The notes under the pieces are model-generated. The model made no database searches, had not been told where the DNA came from, and worked only from the letters and a program-made list of their open reading frames with translations. Shown here piece by piece: positions 16,632-26,282 of a stretch of 64,000 nt of DNA; the first letter of the stretch is position 1; every line of letters starts with the position of its first letter. This stretch comes from an uncultured Mesonia sp. (GTDB lineage Bacteria; Bacteroidota; Bacteroidia; Flavobacteriales; Flavobacteriaceae): the NCBI GenBank assembly GCA_958296185.1, contig CATQIB010000006.1:135001-199000 (forward strand), read 5' to 3'. Position numbers and translations under genes: made by a program.

Positions 16632-17642
16632 GTGAAAGAAGGAAATTTTATAGACTACGTTAAATTACACGTTAGCTCAGGTAATGGCGGAAAAGGTTCT
16701 ATGCATTTGCATAGAGAAAAATACATTACTAAAGGCGGTCCCGATGGAGGAGATGGCGGTAGAGGGGGCCATGTGATTATTCGTGGTAATGAAAACCTTT
16801 GGACGCTTTACGAATTTAATTTTAAACGCCACATCAAGGCAGAGCATGGCGGAAATGGCGGTAAACAAAGAAGTACGGGAGCCGATGGGGAAGACGTGTA
16901 TATCGATGTTCCATTAGGAACGGTAATTCGAGATACCGATACCCAAGCTATTATCGATGAGATTACCGAGAATAACCAAGAAATTATTATCGCTCGAGGC
17001 GGAAAAGGAGGAAGAGGAAATTGGCATTTTAAATCTTCTACCAATCAAACTCCTAGATATGCACAACCTGGAATACCAGGAGAGGAGCGAGATATTACTT
17101 TAGAATTAAAAGTACTTGCAGATGTAGGTCTTGTTGGTTTTCCTAATGCAGGAAAATCTACATTGCTTTCGGTTATCACCGCGGCCAAACCCAAAATAGC
17201 CGATTATGAATTTACGACCCTTAAACCCAATTTGGGTATTGTAAAGTATCGCGATTATCAAAGTTTTGTAATGGCAGATATTCCTGGAATCATAGAAGGT
17301 GCGGCAGAAGGGAAAGGCTTAGGCTACCGGTTTTTAAGACATATAGAACGTAACTCGACGTTACTTTTTTTAATTCCCTGTGATGCAGATGATGTGATAA
17401 AGCAATATGAGATTTTGTTGGATGAATTGCGCCGATACAATCCAGAGTTATTAGATAAAGATCGCGTAGTAGCCATTTCTAAAAGCGATATGCTTGATCA
17501 AGAGTTGCAAAGCGAACAACAAGAAGAACTCGACGCTTATTTTAATAAAATTCCCTATTTATTTATATCAGCTGTAGCGCAGCAAGGAATAGCCCAATTA
17601 AAGGATGTATTGTGGGAAAACTTAAATAAAAAGCCTATTTAA
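16632..17642 (+). CDS. obgE: Obg family GTPase
   Basis: Obg is an essential GTPase linked to 50S ribosome assembly and stress control. The glycine-rich Obg fold is clear ([29 protein letters not shown]), followed by the GTPase motifs [28 protein letters not shown] and SKSD. The protein ends at 336 residues without the C-terminal OCT domain found in some Firmicutes. The start is GTG at 16632, in the position expected from the conserved [10 protein letters not shown]-terminus, 6 bases after adk. Confidence 0.93.
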   Translation: MKEGNFIDYVKLHVSSGNGGKGSMHLHREKYITKGGPDGGDGGRGGHVIIRGNENLWTLYEFNFKRHIKAEHGGNGGKQRSTGADGEDVYIDVPLGTVIRDTDTQAIIDEITENNQEIIIARGGKGGRGNWHFKSSTNQTPRYAQPGIPGEERDITLELKVLADVGLVGFPNAGKSTLLSVITAAKPKIADYEFTTLKPNLGIVKYRDYQSFVMADIPGIIEGAAEGKGLGYRFLRHIERNSTLLFLIPCDADDVIKQYEILLDELRRYNPELLDKDRVVAISKSDMLDQELQSEQQEELDAYFNKIPYLFISAVAQQGIAQLKDVLWENLNKKPI

Positions 17643-17691
17643 AATTTAAATAGTGTTTTGTTTTTCAGTATCTTGTGGTAAATTTATAAGC

Positions 17692-18216
17692 ATGACACGT
17701 ATTTTAGGTTTGGTTTTTTGTTTGTTTTTAATGAGTTGCGGTCCAAAGGTTTATGTAGATTATGATGCTAAAGTAAATTTCCAAAATTACCGCACTTATC
17801 AGTTTTATTCTCAACACAATATTGCTGCTGGTCATTTAAACGAGCTAGACCAAGAACGCCTGATAAAAGCTGTTGAAGACGTCTTAGCCCAACAAGGTTA
17901 TGTAAAAAGCAGTAATCCCGATTTTAAAATTCTTTTAGAAACCGACGTGTTTCAAGAGCGAAATAACTCTCAAATAGGAATTGGCTTTGGTGGTGGAGGA
18001 GGTCACGTTGGCGGTGGGGTTTCAGGAGGCATACCAATAAGCACAACCAAAACCATATTGAGTTTAAGTCTTAATTTTAGTGAGGCCCAAACCAACGAAT
18101 TATTTTGGCAAGCGGTTGTGGAAGATCAATATAAACGCCAAATGAGCCCAAAAGAAAAACAAGTATTTTTTAATCGCCTAATCAGTAAAGGCGTAAAGAA
18201 ATTTCCGCCAAAATAA
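17692..18216 (+). CDS. DUF4136-type lipoprotein
   Basis: The chosen ATG at 17692 gives a 174-residue protein with a clean lipoprotein signal (LFLMSC, Cys at about residue 16); an in-frame GTG 13 codons upstream would spoil it. The mature part has VYVDYDAKVNFQNYRTYQF at its start and a glycine-rich centre (GIGFGGGGGHVGGG), as in DUF4136 lipoproteins. Role unknown, probably in the outer membrane. It lies 49 bases after obgE and may share its transcript, which ends at the terminator at 18225-18262. Confidence 0.7.
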   Translation: MTRILGLVFCLFLMSCGPKVYVDYDAKVNFQNYRTYQFYSQHNIAAGHLNELDQERLIKAVEDVLAQQGYVKSSNPDFKILLETDVFQERNNSQIGIGFGGGGGHVGGGVSGGIPISTTKTILSLSLNFSEAQTNELFWQAVVEDQYKRQMSPKEKQVFFNRLISKGVKKFPPK

Positions 18217-18224
18217 CAATTTAT

Positions 18225-18262
18225 AAAAAAAGCGATTAGGTTATCCCTAATCGCTTTTTTTT
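18225..18262. terminator. Bidirectional Rho-independent terminator
   Basis: A perfect 10-bp stem (AGCGATTAGG 18231-18240 and CCTAATCGCT 18246-18255) with a 5-base loop is flanked by A-runs on the left and T-runs on the right, so it can end both the obgE/DUF4136 transcript and the converging macroglobulin transcript. Confidence 0.85.
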
Positions 18263-18290
18263 AGCCTACAATTAGAAATTCAGGTCATAT

Positions 18291-21020
18291 TTAATTTTTT
18301 GTTCGTGGCAATAATTCAAGTCGTTTACCTTTGGATTGTACTTTAATTTCTGGTGCATACATACTTTGCAATTCCGATAGTCCGTTTGAAAAATTACCTG
18401 CATTAACCACCCTTAGGTTGTATTCGAATACATAAGTGCCCGCCGGTATTTTATCAAAAAAGAAGTGTGTTGCTACATCTTTTGTGCTCTGGTAATAACC
18501 TAAACCATCTTGCCATTTGTATTTGGATATTACACCAACTGGTTCTAGACCAGCTGCGCGGCTATCTTTTAAATGCATAAAATTAAAATCTTCTTTTGCC
18601 TTTATTATTAAACGAACCCTTATTAAGTCTCCTACACGAAGTTGATCTACCAATATGGGCCTTAATACACTCCCTTCAGTGGTTTCTACTTTCTTGTATA
18701 ATTCTTTCTTAATCTTAAGGTTTTCTTGGTTACTGGCTTGCACGGCATCAGACTCTTCAAAGTACTGCCAATACATTGTGCCATACTGTGCGGTTTTTGA
18801 ATTATTCTTAATAGCTATATTGGCGAGTTCTTTAGTAATGGAATTGCCTTGCCATATTTTTTTTACATAACCGGCAGCGCTAGAATTGTCAAAGCTAATT
18901 TTTTCTTCACCAATTTTTATGTTAGGAGATTCTTTTTGCAGTGTTGCTTGCTCTCCGTAAATAAGTAGTGCATAAATAGCTTCTGTAGTAGCTTTTGTTG
19001 AGTGCCAAGCTTGGTTTTTTCTTTGACGTATTAACCAAGTTTTGAGTTTCGTAATCGTTTTTTTATCTCCTGCAATTTCCGCGAAAGCTTCAATTGCCCT
19101 AACTTGTGTATTAATGGGTTCATTATGCCAGCCATAATTTTTCTTTAGTTCTTTCCAATACATTCCGTGCTTTGAATTTATTACAGCACTTTCTCGCAGA
19201 GCGGTTAAGATCTGTTTTGCCAAATCTGTATTTTTATGACGCTGCGCTAAAATAGCAAGGTTTAGCTGTGATTGTATAGTCAAAGACGTCCAATTATCTT
19301 CATAGGCTTCAAACATAGTTTCTATGTAGCGTTTAAAATCAGCCGTAGCTTTTAGGTCATAACAACTTTTAGCATAAGCGTATTGAATAGCTGATGGGGT
19401 GAACGAGTACATTTTTTCACTGTCATTTGGCTGCAGAAATTCAAAATCTAAATAACTGGCTAATTGCTCGGTTATTTTTTTAACCTCTGGCATTTGAGCT
19501 ATTGCGGAATCTAACTTCTGAAGTTTGCCTAACCCAGCATAAATGTGCAGAGAAATGAATCTGTTGGCACGACCGCCCCCAAACCAAGGGAATCCTCCGT
19601 TATCAAGTTGTAGGTTAGATAGTTTTTTTAAGGCTTGGTGAATATTTTGTTGCGTTCTTTCTATGTCGAGTACTTCTGCAATTCTTTTTTGTTGTTCCGC
19701 TGGGGTTCCTGCTGTTTTTAGCCAGGGGCTTTCTTCCCAGAGCATTTGTTTTAAATCGGTATTTTTATGCCAATCGGGAATAGTGGTTTTATCCTTTTGC
19801 CATTGAAGCAATACCTTTTTAATTTCCGGATTTAATTCTTGCATTAGCTTTGTAAGATGACTCGCATAAAATTTTGCAAATATTTGTTCTGAACATTCGT
19901 GCGGATATTCGACTAAATAAGGTAGCGCCAATAAACTGGTCCAAGCCGGATTTGAGGTATACTCAAAAACCAACTGGTGATTTTCTTTGGTTGGTGAATT
20001 ATTATTTTTTAAACTATTAAAACTATACTCTTTCTGCTCATTCGGATTAACCCAAATGGGCAGTGTTTCGGTGGCTAAAACACGATTGGTAAACACCGGT
20101 ATAAGCCCTTCTTCACCATCGCCTAGATTATCGGCTTTTGCTACAATACGATACTTGACTGCCGAAAGACCTTCTGGAATGGCTATTTTCCAGGTTACCT
20201 CGGTATTATTTTTTGCGTTTAGACTGAAGTTTTTAATTTGTTGTGAATTTGTGAATAAGTCTACTGGGCTTTGGTCCTTATTGGTGAAAGACAGTTGAAT
20301 GATTCCTTCTATTGCTTCATTCGAGAGATTACTAATTTTTGCCGAGATACTTAAACTATCTTTACTTCTAAAAAATCGAGGGAAATTAGGAATGAGGTTA
20401 AGTTTTTTCTGGGTATTGACATAAAGGTTTAACTTATCTTGATTAAGTTGTTTATCGTGAGCAAAAGCTTGAAAATGCCATTTTGTTAATGCCTCTGGAC
20501 TTTTAAAATTGAAGATGATTTCTCCTTTTTTGTTGGTTTTTAATTGAGGCAAGAAAAAAGCGGTTTCATTCAAGTTAGTGCGCGCCTCTATTTGTTGCAG
20601 TTGATCTTTTGGTTCTTGGTTGGTTGTGATAAGCACAACGCCATTAACGGCTTGAGCACCATATAGAGCTTTAGCACTGGCTCCCGAAAGCATTTGCATA
20701 TCGATAATTTGATCTGCTGGTATGTCTTTAAACTTGCTAGCGTCAATTATTTTGCCGTCTATTACATACAGCGGTACATTATCTAAAACACTGCCATTAC
20801 CACGTATACGAACCCTTGTAGCAGCACCCAATTGTCCATAACCTCCTCCTACAAGCTTTAGACCTAGAGCTTTATTCTGAAGTAGATCTTTGAACCGCGG
20901 ATAGTTATCAGATAAAATGGAAGAACTTACTTCTTCAAAACTGTATTCAACAGCGCTATAATGGCTTAAGAATTTATCATTGTTGTGAACAAATCCATTC
21001 TCTAATGTAAGGTTGTTGTA
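18291..21020 (-). pseudogene. 3' fragment of the macroglobulin gene (plug-like, MG and thioester A2M domains)
   Basis: The fragment is open in its frame from just after the A7 run. It starts YNNLTLENG, passes a SusC/TonB-plug-like stretch (ATRVRIRGNGS, PLYVIDGKI, VNGVVLITT), then MG and A2M regions. The thioester motif YPHECSEQ lies at about 19908-19885, followed by the alpha-alpha barrel repeat region (FPWFGGGRANRF). The end resembles a receptor-binding domain. The first standard start codon in this frame is the TTG at 20831, so translation on its own is doubtful and no signal peptide would be present. Confidence 0.8.
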
Positions 21021-21027
21021 TTTTTTT
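21021..21027 (-). other. A7 run carrying the one-base frameshift
   Basis: On the coding strand the sequence is GCT followed by seven A and TAC. With six A the two flanking frames fuse (AKK-YNN). The upstream frame otherwise stops at 20977, and the downstream frame is closed by a TAG just before the run. Confidence 0.75.
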
Positions 21028-24000
21028 AGCTATAATTTGTGCTTTACTATGTCCTATATATCTAACAAACAATAAGTCGCTAGGTTCTCCTTTCAGAATG
21101 AAGTACCCGTCAAAATTGCTTAAAGTTGCTTGTCTTTTTGTTTGGTTAAAAATTTGTACACCCGGTAAGACTGTGCCTAAACGGTCGGTGATTTTACCTG
21201 CAATATAGCCTTGGGGTGTGTTTTTGGCTTGGTATTTATTTACAGCCAGTCCTTTTAAATAGGTTTTGTTGGTTAGGCCGGTGTAAATAAAATGGTAACC
21301 AAAATAATTAAATCTAGCATAATTCGGAGAGAAAAAATTATACCCATGGCTATTCAAATGTTGATTAACCCTTGAAATGTAAACTTGGTTATAGTGTCCT
21401 AAATGATTGACACTGTGGGGAAGTCCATTTTTTTCAGGTTTAAAATAATTATGCTGCAATACATTACTCCAGCGATGAGGTTTAAATTGATCTAAGGAAG
21501 CGTCATACATACTCGCGAGAACTTCCGCTTCAGCTGGACTTCCATCTTGATTTAAAACTTTAAGTTGCCATTGTTCGGCTTGACCGGGTTCAAGTTTATC
21601 ACGAAAATGTAAAACTTCAAATTTTAGCTTTGATTTGTTTTTAGTTGGTGGGAGAAGTTCAATTTTATGGCGCTTATTTCCGTAACGTCCCAAGTAGTTG
21701 TAAAAATACGCTAAATGTAGGTATTTAGCATTTTTAGGGATCGAAAGAATGATATTCTTTTCATTTTGATTTAAATGCATAACCTCTTGTTGCAGTTGAC
21801 CATCACCGAAAGTTAGATTGGTTAATAAGTGTAAATTTTTAAACGAGGTTTTAAAATTAAGCCTTATCTGCTTTTTTTCTTGGTCTAGGCTGTAATCAAA
21901 ATTTATGGCTTTTTGATCAAGATTTAAATTTGGCCGATTGGGGTTGACCAGGGTAATTCGTCGGTTTACTTCAACGGGAAATTTACGGATATCTTGGCCT
22001 TTATAAGCTAAAAGATACTGTCCGCTTTTAAGTTGCTTTTGGTAAGCTGCTAGGTTTATGCTTTCTGTTTGGTTTATTTTGATAGGAATTTTTAAAATTT
22101 CAGTTTTTGGCCATTTTTCGGCTAAATCTAAACTGTCGTATGCCGTATGCGGAAAATTTTTAATAAACTCATTGTAAGGTATTTGTTGTATTTCTGGTAA
22201 AGGAATATCCCTTTTTAACAAGTTACGGTTTGGTGTTTTATATTGGTATAAATAGAGATGACCATCTACTTTGGTTGGTAAACCATTTAAATCGGTAGCT
22301 TTTACTAGTATGGCTGCATTTTTACTTAAATTGACAACATTAGAGTAATTATTGGGTAAATCAAAATAAACATCTGCTGCGTGATACCCTAAACGAATTT
22401 GTTGAGAAGCACTTTGTGTTTCACCATTTACATCGGTTACAACCGCATTTATAGTATAGGTGTAAATGGGTTTTAAATCAGATTTAATATGATTAGGAGC
22501 CAGGGCTTTAAATTCAATTTTAAAATTCCCGTTTGCATCGGTTGTTGTTGCCCCCTTGTATAATCGTTTTTTCTTACTCTCGTGATAGGGTAAACTATAT
22601 CGATAAGAATTAAATATTTCACGATCTATCGTGTAAGTTACCTTAGCTTGTGTTAGGCTTCCGCCGAAATATGCTTTGGCTTTTCCGCCTAACGAAATAG
22701 AATCATTTATAACATTTGTTGTCTTAATGCTGTCAAAGAGAACTTCAAAGCGGGGTCTTTTATATTCTTCAACGTTGAAATAACAATAAGTTCCTCTCCA
22801 ATCTGCACCAGCATAGGTGCTATCTGATGCTAATTCTTCTTTTAAAAATAATTTATAACTTCCCGTAAGGCCATTTTCTGGCAGTTTAAACTTTCCATGT
22901 CCAGAGCCATAGGAATTGGTGGTAATTTGCAAACTATCAATTACTTGATGATTTGCATTACGCATATAGATGGTAATATTTTGGTTAGCAACTGTTTTGC
23001 GTAATTTTTTTCCTTGTACGGTCAAAATTGCTTTAAAGTGTACCTCTTGTCCAGGCCTGTAGATGCTGCGATCTGTAAATAAGCTTCCTTTTAATAAGAA
23101 ATCATTTTGGCTATCCTCATCAAAATTTTGTTTAAAAAAAACAAGATCAGTGTGCAACGTGTCGCCATCTTTTGCAATAGTTATGGGGAGTCTCTCGGTT
23201 TTATTTATAGCTGGTGCTGGTATAGTGGCTAGCCCTTTTTGATTGGTTCTGTAGTATTCGTTTGGTCTATGCTTAGCGTGAATTTTTGCATTTTTAATGG
23301 GTTTACCCGAGGTTCTACTAGCAATATAGACTTGTTGATTAGGGCTCAAATTAAAACTGGTAAGGCTTAAATCAGTTACTTTAAAATTATGGTACAGAAA
23401 TTCTTCACTTTCAAAATTCAAGTTTTCTTTTTTAGTAAAAATCGCTAAATAATCCCCTGCAGGTAGGGCCTCCAGCAGAATTTCTGTTGAGTAGGTATAA
23501 TGATCTGTTTTTTTGGGCAGAGAAAAGGATTGCAAACTAAGCTTTTTAGCACGCGCGTAATTGGCTTTAATCACAGAGTCCTGCTTAGTGCGCGGATATT
23601 TAGAGTGGTGTAACTTAGATTTATAAATATGTACGTACAAGCTATCTATATTTTTATAATGTACAAGAGCTCTAAACTTTTTATGAGCTAATGGCTTGTT
23701 GTTAATGGTAACACGATATTTTTTATCTAAAATAACATACTCGAGATGCGAAGATTCTACAGCAGGATAACTGTCTGGGGCAATTTCTTTAACCTTTTTA
23801 AGATGGGTTAGACTTTTATTTAAATAATCGGGGTGACTATTTTTTTCGGCTTCATCTAAATAAAATCGAGCTAGGTAGTAATGAATCCAAGCGAGTTCCT
23901 TATCGGATTTCATCTCGTTTTTAAGAATTAGAATTGCGTTTTTATAAAGCGTATTTCGATCTCTTCGGTGATCTTGGTCTTTTATAAAGCTTAAACGTTC

Positions 24001-24204
24001 TAAGGTAGTTACTAGTAAAGAACTTCTATTTTGGTTTTTCTGATGCTGTCGTGTTAAATGCTGGTACACTTCTAATCTTTTAATAAAGCTGCTATTGGCG
24101 GTGTCTTTCGGTAACTGTAATTGAGAAAATTTTTCCGGTAGAGCATAAAGATTATTTGACTCGATTAAGTCTATGTCAATTTTAGTTTTGGTTGGAGACT
24201 GTTG

Positions 24205-24207
24205 CTT
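24205..24207. repeat. Target-site duplication, left copy (CTT)
   Basis: The three bases CTT immediately outside the left IS end match CTT at 25577-25579 outside the right end. This is the 3-bp duplication usual for many IS3-family elements. Confidence 0.75.
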
Positions 24208-24231
24208 TGTATTATACTGAAATAGGTTGAC
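24208..24231. repeat. IS terminal inverted repeat (left)
   Basis: Begins TGTATTATAC and continues with the 15-base core CTGAAATAGGTTGAC shared with the right end; the outer part differs at four positions. Confidence 0.85.
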
Positions 24232-24269
24232 CTTTTTTACGGTCTTTTTTGGTTGATTAACTACTACTT

Positions 24270-25208
24270 TTAGATAGTAAGTTCAGGTAAATTTACATTA
24301 TTTTTTCGATAGGATCTGTATTTGATCGTTGGATTTTTGTGGACTTCAGCTGGCTTTCTTAAATCCAGGCTAAAATGTGTTCTTAGGTTATTGTAAATAT
24401 ACACTGCTTGTGCTGTCATTTTCTGCGCTAATTCAGTGTTTTTAATCGTTTGTTTTAATCCATATTCATATTTAAGTGTCCTGTTAATACGCTCTGCAAC
24501 TGCGTTTTCATAAGGATCATACTGTTCGGTCATACTCATAACAATATTATTTTTTTCAGCAAATTGGGTGTATTTGGGGTTACAGTATTGAAAACCTCTA
24601 TCGGAATGATGGATGAGTCTTTCACTTGGGTATTCTCTATTTTTAATGGCCATAGCGAGCGCATCTATGCAAAGCGATGTTCTCATATGGTTATCTAGTT
24701 TATAGCCCATAATTTGCTTGGAATAAGCGTCTGTAACAATGGCTAAATAATTATGGCCGTATTGTGTTTTAATGTAAGTGATATCGCTTACCCATAATTG
24801 TTCTGGACGAGTAGGAACCTGATCTTTAACTAGGTTTTTATATTTTTTGTACATATGGTTTGAGTTGGTGGTGGTGATGTAATTTTTACGTTTTGGAACT
24901 AAAAGATTATTGAGTCTTAAGAAACGGTAAAACTTATCCCTGCCAATCTTAATGTCAGCGTTTATAAAGTCTTGTTTTAGTTCTGCATAAAGTTTAATCC
25001 CGCCCGTTTTTGAGCCTACTTTTTTACGGTAGTCCTTAACCAATTTGATTAACTTTTGATGGTCTATTTCTTGTTTTTGTTGTGCTTTGATTCTTTTGTA
25101 GAAAGCTTGTTTAGATATCCCAAAACATCCATAGAGCCACTTTCTTTTATACGTGCTTTTTTCTTTTGCTCTATCTCTTTTACTAATGTTTTGGGCAATG
25201 ACTTTTTT
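24270..25208 (-). CDS. IS3-family transposase OrfB (DDE integrase domain), reached by -1 frameshift
   Basis: The frame is open from the slippery site at 25208-25202 and reads VIAQNISKRDRA, then KWLYGCFGISKQAFYKR, a typical OrfB N-terminus, before the rve integrase core. The catalytic residues lie in WVSDITYI (Asp), IHHSDRGFQY (Asp) and AVAERINRTLK (Glu), with DDE spacing as in the IS3 family. A TTG start at 25043 would cut off the N-terminal domain, so production as an OrfAB fusion is favoured. The enzyme cuts and joins the IS ends. Confidence 0.9.
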   Translation of the reverse strand, partial: KKVIAQNISKRDRAKEKSTYKRKWLYGCFGISKQAFYKRIKAQQKQEIDHQKLIKLVKDYRKKVGSKTGGIKLYAELKQDFINADIKIGRDKFYRFLRLNNLLVPKRKNYITTTNSNHMYKKYKNLVKDQVPTRPEQLWVSDITYIKTQYGHNYLAIVTDAYSKQIMGYKLDNHMRTSLCIDALAMAIKNREYPSERLIHHSDRGFQYCNPKYTQFAEKNNIVMSMTEQYDPYENAVAERINRTLKYEYGLKQTIKNTELAQKMTAQAVYIYNNLRTHFSLDLRKPAEVHKNPTIKYRSYRKNNVNLPELTI

Positions 25209-25522
25209 GCCATATCTACCCCTGTAATAAGTTCCATATCAGCAATAATGTCTTGCTGAAAGTCTTTCTGAAACTCCAGTTCCTCAATCTTTTCCTTTAA
25301 CTTTTTAATTTCATCGTTTTTACTCATACCATTACTTTGTTGTACTAAGGTACTGTATTTTCTTAACCAATAGGTAATAGTTGTTCTAGGAACATCATAT
25401 TTTTTGGAAGCTTGCGTGCTAGAGATGTGTCCGGTTAGAATTTGGTCAACGACTAAAAGTTTGGTTTCTAGATTGACTTTTTGATAGCTTTTTTTTCGCC
25501 AGTGGTCTTTTTTTGTTTTCAT
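25064..25522 (-). CDS. IS3-family transposase OrfA (helix-turn-helix)
   Basis: The 152-residue protein carries a helix-turn-helix (SSTQASKKYDVPRTTITYWLRKY, residues about 34-56) that would bind the terminal repeats, and a leucine-zipper-like coiled coil (KKLKEKIEELEFQKDFQQDIIADM, about 73-96) for multimerisation. The ATG at 25522 lies 54 bases inside the right end. The slippery sequence falls near codon 105, so the OrfAB fusion keeps both of these domains. Reading to 25064 gives OrfA alone. Confidence 0.88.
   Translation of the reverse strand: MKTKKDHWRKKSYQKVNLETKLLVVDQILTGHISSTQASKKYDVPRTTITYWLRKYSTLVQQSNGMSKNDEIKKLKEKIEELEFQKDFQQDIIADMELITGVDMAKKSLPKTLVKEIEQKKKARIKESGSMDVLGYLNKLSTKESKHNKNKK
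25202..25208 (-). promoter_or_regulatory. Programmed -1 frameshift heptamer (A AAA AAG)
   Basis: In the OrfA frame the codons are GCA AAA AAG, giving the canonical slippery heptamer. A -1 slip continues as GTC ATT GCC in the OrfB frame, which has no stop until 24270. It is one of the commonest shift sites in IS3-family elements. Confidence 0.8.
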
Positions 25523-25552
25523 AAGTGACTATAATTAAGGGTTTAATTTTTA

Positions 25553-25576
25553 GTCAACCTATTTCAGGAAAGTTCA
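25553..25576. repeat. IS terminal inverted repeat (right)
   Basis: On the minus strand it begins TGAACTTTCC and continues with the same 15-base core as the left end. The first three bases, TGA, create the stop that truncates the macroglobulin 5' fragment. Confidence 0.85.
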
Positions 25577-26176
25577 CTTCAAGTAATTTAAATAACGATT
25601 GGCGAGTAAATCTAATAATGTACTTCTAAAACGACTATAATTAATACCGTAATGTAGCGCTGGCTCGAGTGCGTTTAAGTTTGTAGCTAGCAATAGTTCT
25701 TTTTTAGTAAGCGATTTATTGTAGTAAAAATCAATTTGATATTTAAAATGTTTAGCATCCCATAACCTATAATCATTGGATGGATTTTGAACCGGTGTTC
25801 TTCTGTCGATAGCCCTTCTATTCGCTCGATAGAATTCATTTAAATTTTCGGCTAGAAAAGAATATAGGATTTGCTTAGTAGGGGCTGGTTGTTTTTCTAT
25901 TTCAGTTAAGAAGTCTTGATAAACTTCATAATGACTATCTTCTTTTAAAAGGAGTTTGTATTTAGAAACATAGAGAAAAGCTTTTATAAACTGAGAAGCA
26001 TTTTCTTTTTTATCTGCTTTTTTTAAAATTAACTCGGCTTTTTCAAGAGCACTACTTAATCTTCCTTCTTGCTCCAATTGCTCAACCGTCGACCAACGTT
26101 TTTCGAAGCTTTTTTGAGCAAACTGAAGTTGGCTAGTAAGCACCAATAACAACCCTAAAATGTATCTTTTCTTCAT
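25577..26176 (-). pseudogene. 5' fragment of the macroglobulin gene (signal peptide and helical N-terminus)
   Basis: The 200-codon fragment starts with a signal peptide (YILGLLLVLTSQLQFAQ) and a helical region (FEKRWSTVEQLEQEGRLSSALEKAE), typical of the N-terminus of large flavobacterial macroglobulin-family proteins. It ends RYLNYLK, where the IS begins; the IS supplies the stop. It may still be made as a short periplasmic protein. A -7-like box TATCTTTA lies at 26194-26201, 18 bases before the ATG. Bases 25577-25579 are the right copy of the CTT duplication. Confidence 0.8.
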
Positions 26177-26282
26177 AAAATCTCTAATTTTTTTAAAGAT
26201 ACATAAATAGATTTAACTTTTTAAATATCTAATTTAGTCGAGTTAATCTTCAATTTGGTCTCGATTTTGCTATTTTTACGCC

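Larger units (their letters stand above)
20977..24207 (-). pseudogene. Middle fragment of the macroglobulin gene (MG domains)
   Basis: The frame enters from the IS end (KQQSPTKTK) and is open to a TGA at 20977, reached only because of the extra base in the A7 run. It contains the helical region, MG2-type motifs (LKGSLFTDRSIYRPGQEVHF, a hallmark of bacterial macroglobulins), a TDANGNFKIEF strand, and at the end a carboxypeptidase-regulatory domain (GYIAGKITDRLGTVLPGVQIF). The first available start is GTG at 24069. After the shift the residues REWICSQQ are out-of-frame read-through and not part of the original protein. Confidence 0.8.
24208..25576 (-). mobile_element. Complete IS3-family insertion sequence, 1369 bp
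   Basis: The element starts with TG and ends with CA. It has 24-bp terminal inverted repeats (24208-24231 and 25553-25576) matching at 20 of 24 positions, with the inner 15 bases identical, and is flanked by a 3-bp CTT duplication. Inside are two overlapping transposase frames on the minus strand with a slippery heptamer. All parts look intact, so it is probably active or recently active. It sits in the same orientation as the macroglobulin gene, and its terminal TGA provides the premature stop of that gene's 5' part. Confidence 0.9.
18291..26176 (-). pseudogene. Alpha-2-macroglobulin-like gene, interrupted by an IS3-family element and a frameshift
   Basis: Read together, three minus-strand pieces make one gene of about 2170 codons. 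The 5' part runs 26176-25577. An IS occupies 25576-24208. The middle part runs from 24204 to the A7 run at 21027-21021, and the 3' part continues in the next frame to 18291. Removing the IS plus one copy of its CTT duplication joins NYLK to QQSPTK in frame; removing one A from the run joins AKK to YNNLTLENG. The rebuilt protein has a signal peptide, a helical N-terminal part, macroglobulin MG-type domains, a carboxypeptidase-regulatory domain, a SusC-plug-like segment, and an A2M domain with the thioester motif CSEQ. Such periplasmic proteins are thought to trap proteases. As it stands the gene cannot yield the full protein. Confidence 0.85.

Noticed and set aside
20977..24069. Treating the macroglobulin fragments as two or three separate genes
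   Set aside because: The frames fuse exactly after removing the IS with one duplicate and one A, and the domain order across the joins is that of one family; the internal starts would be GTG or TTG without signal peptides.
24218..25566. IS boundaries at the identical inner core of the terminal repeats
   Set aside because: These ends give no target duplication. Extending outward to TG/CA at 24208 and 25576 gives a 20/24 repeat match and a CTT duplication.
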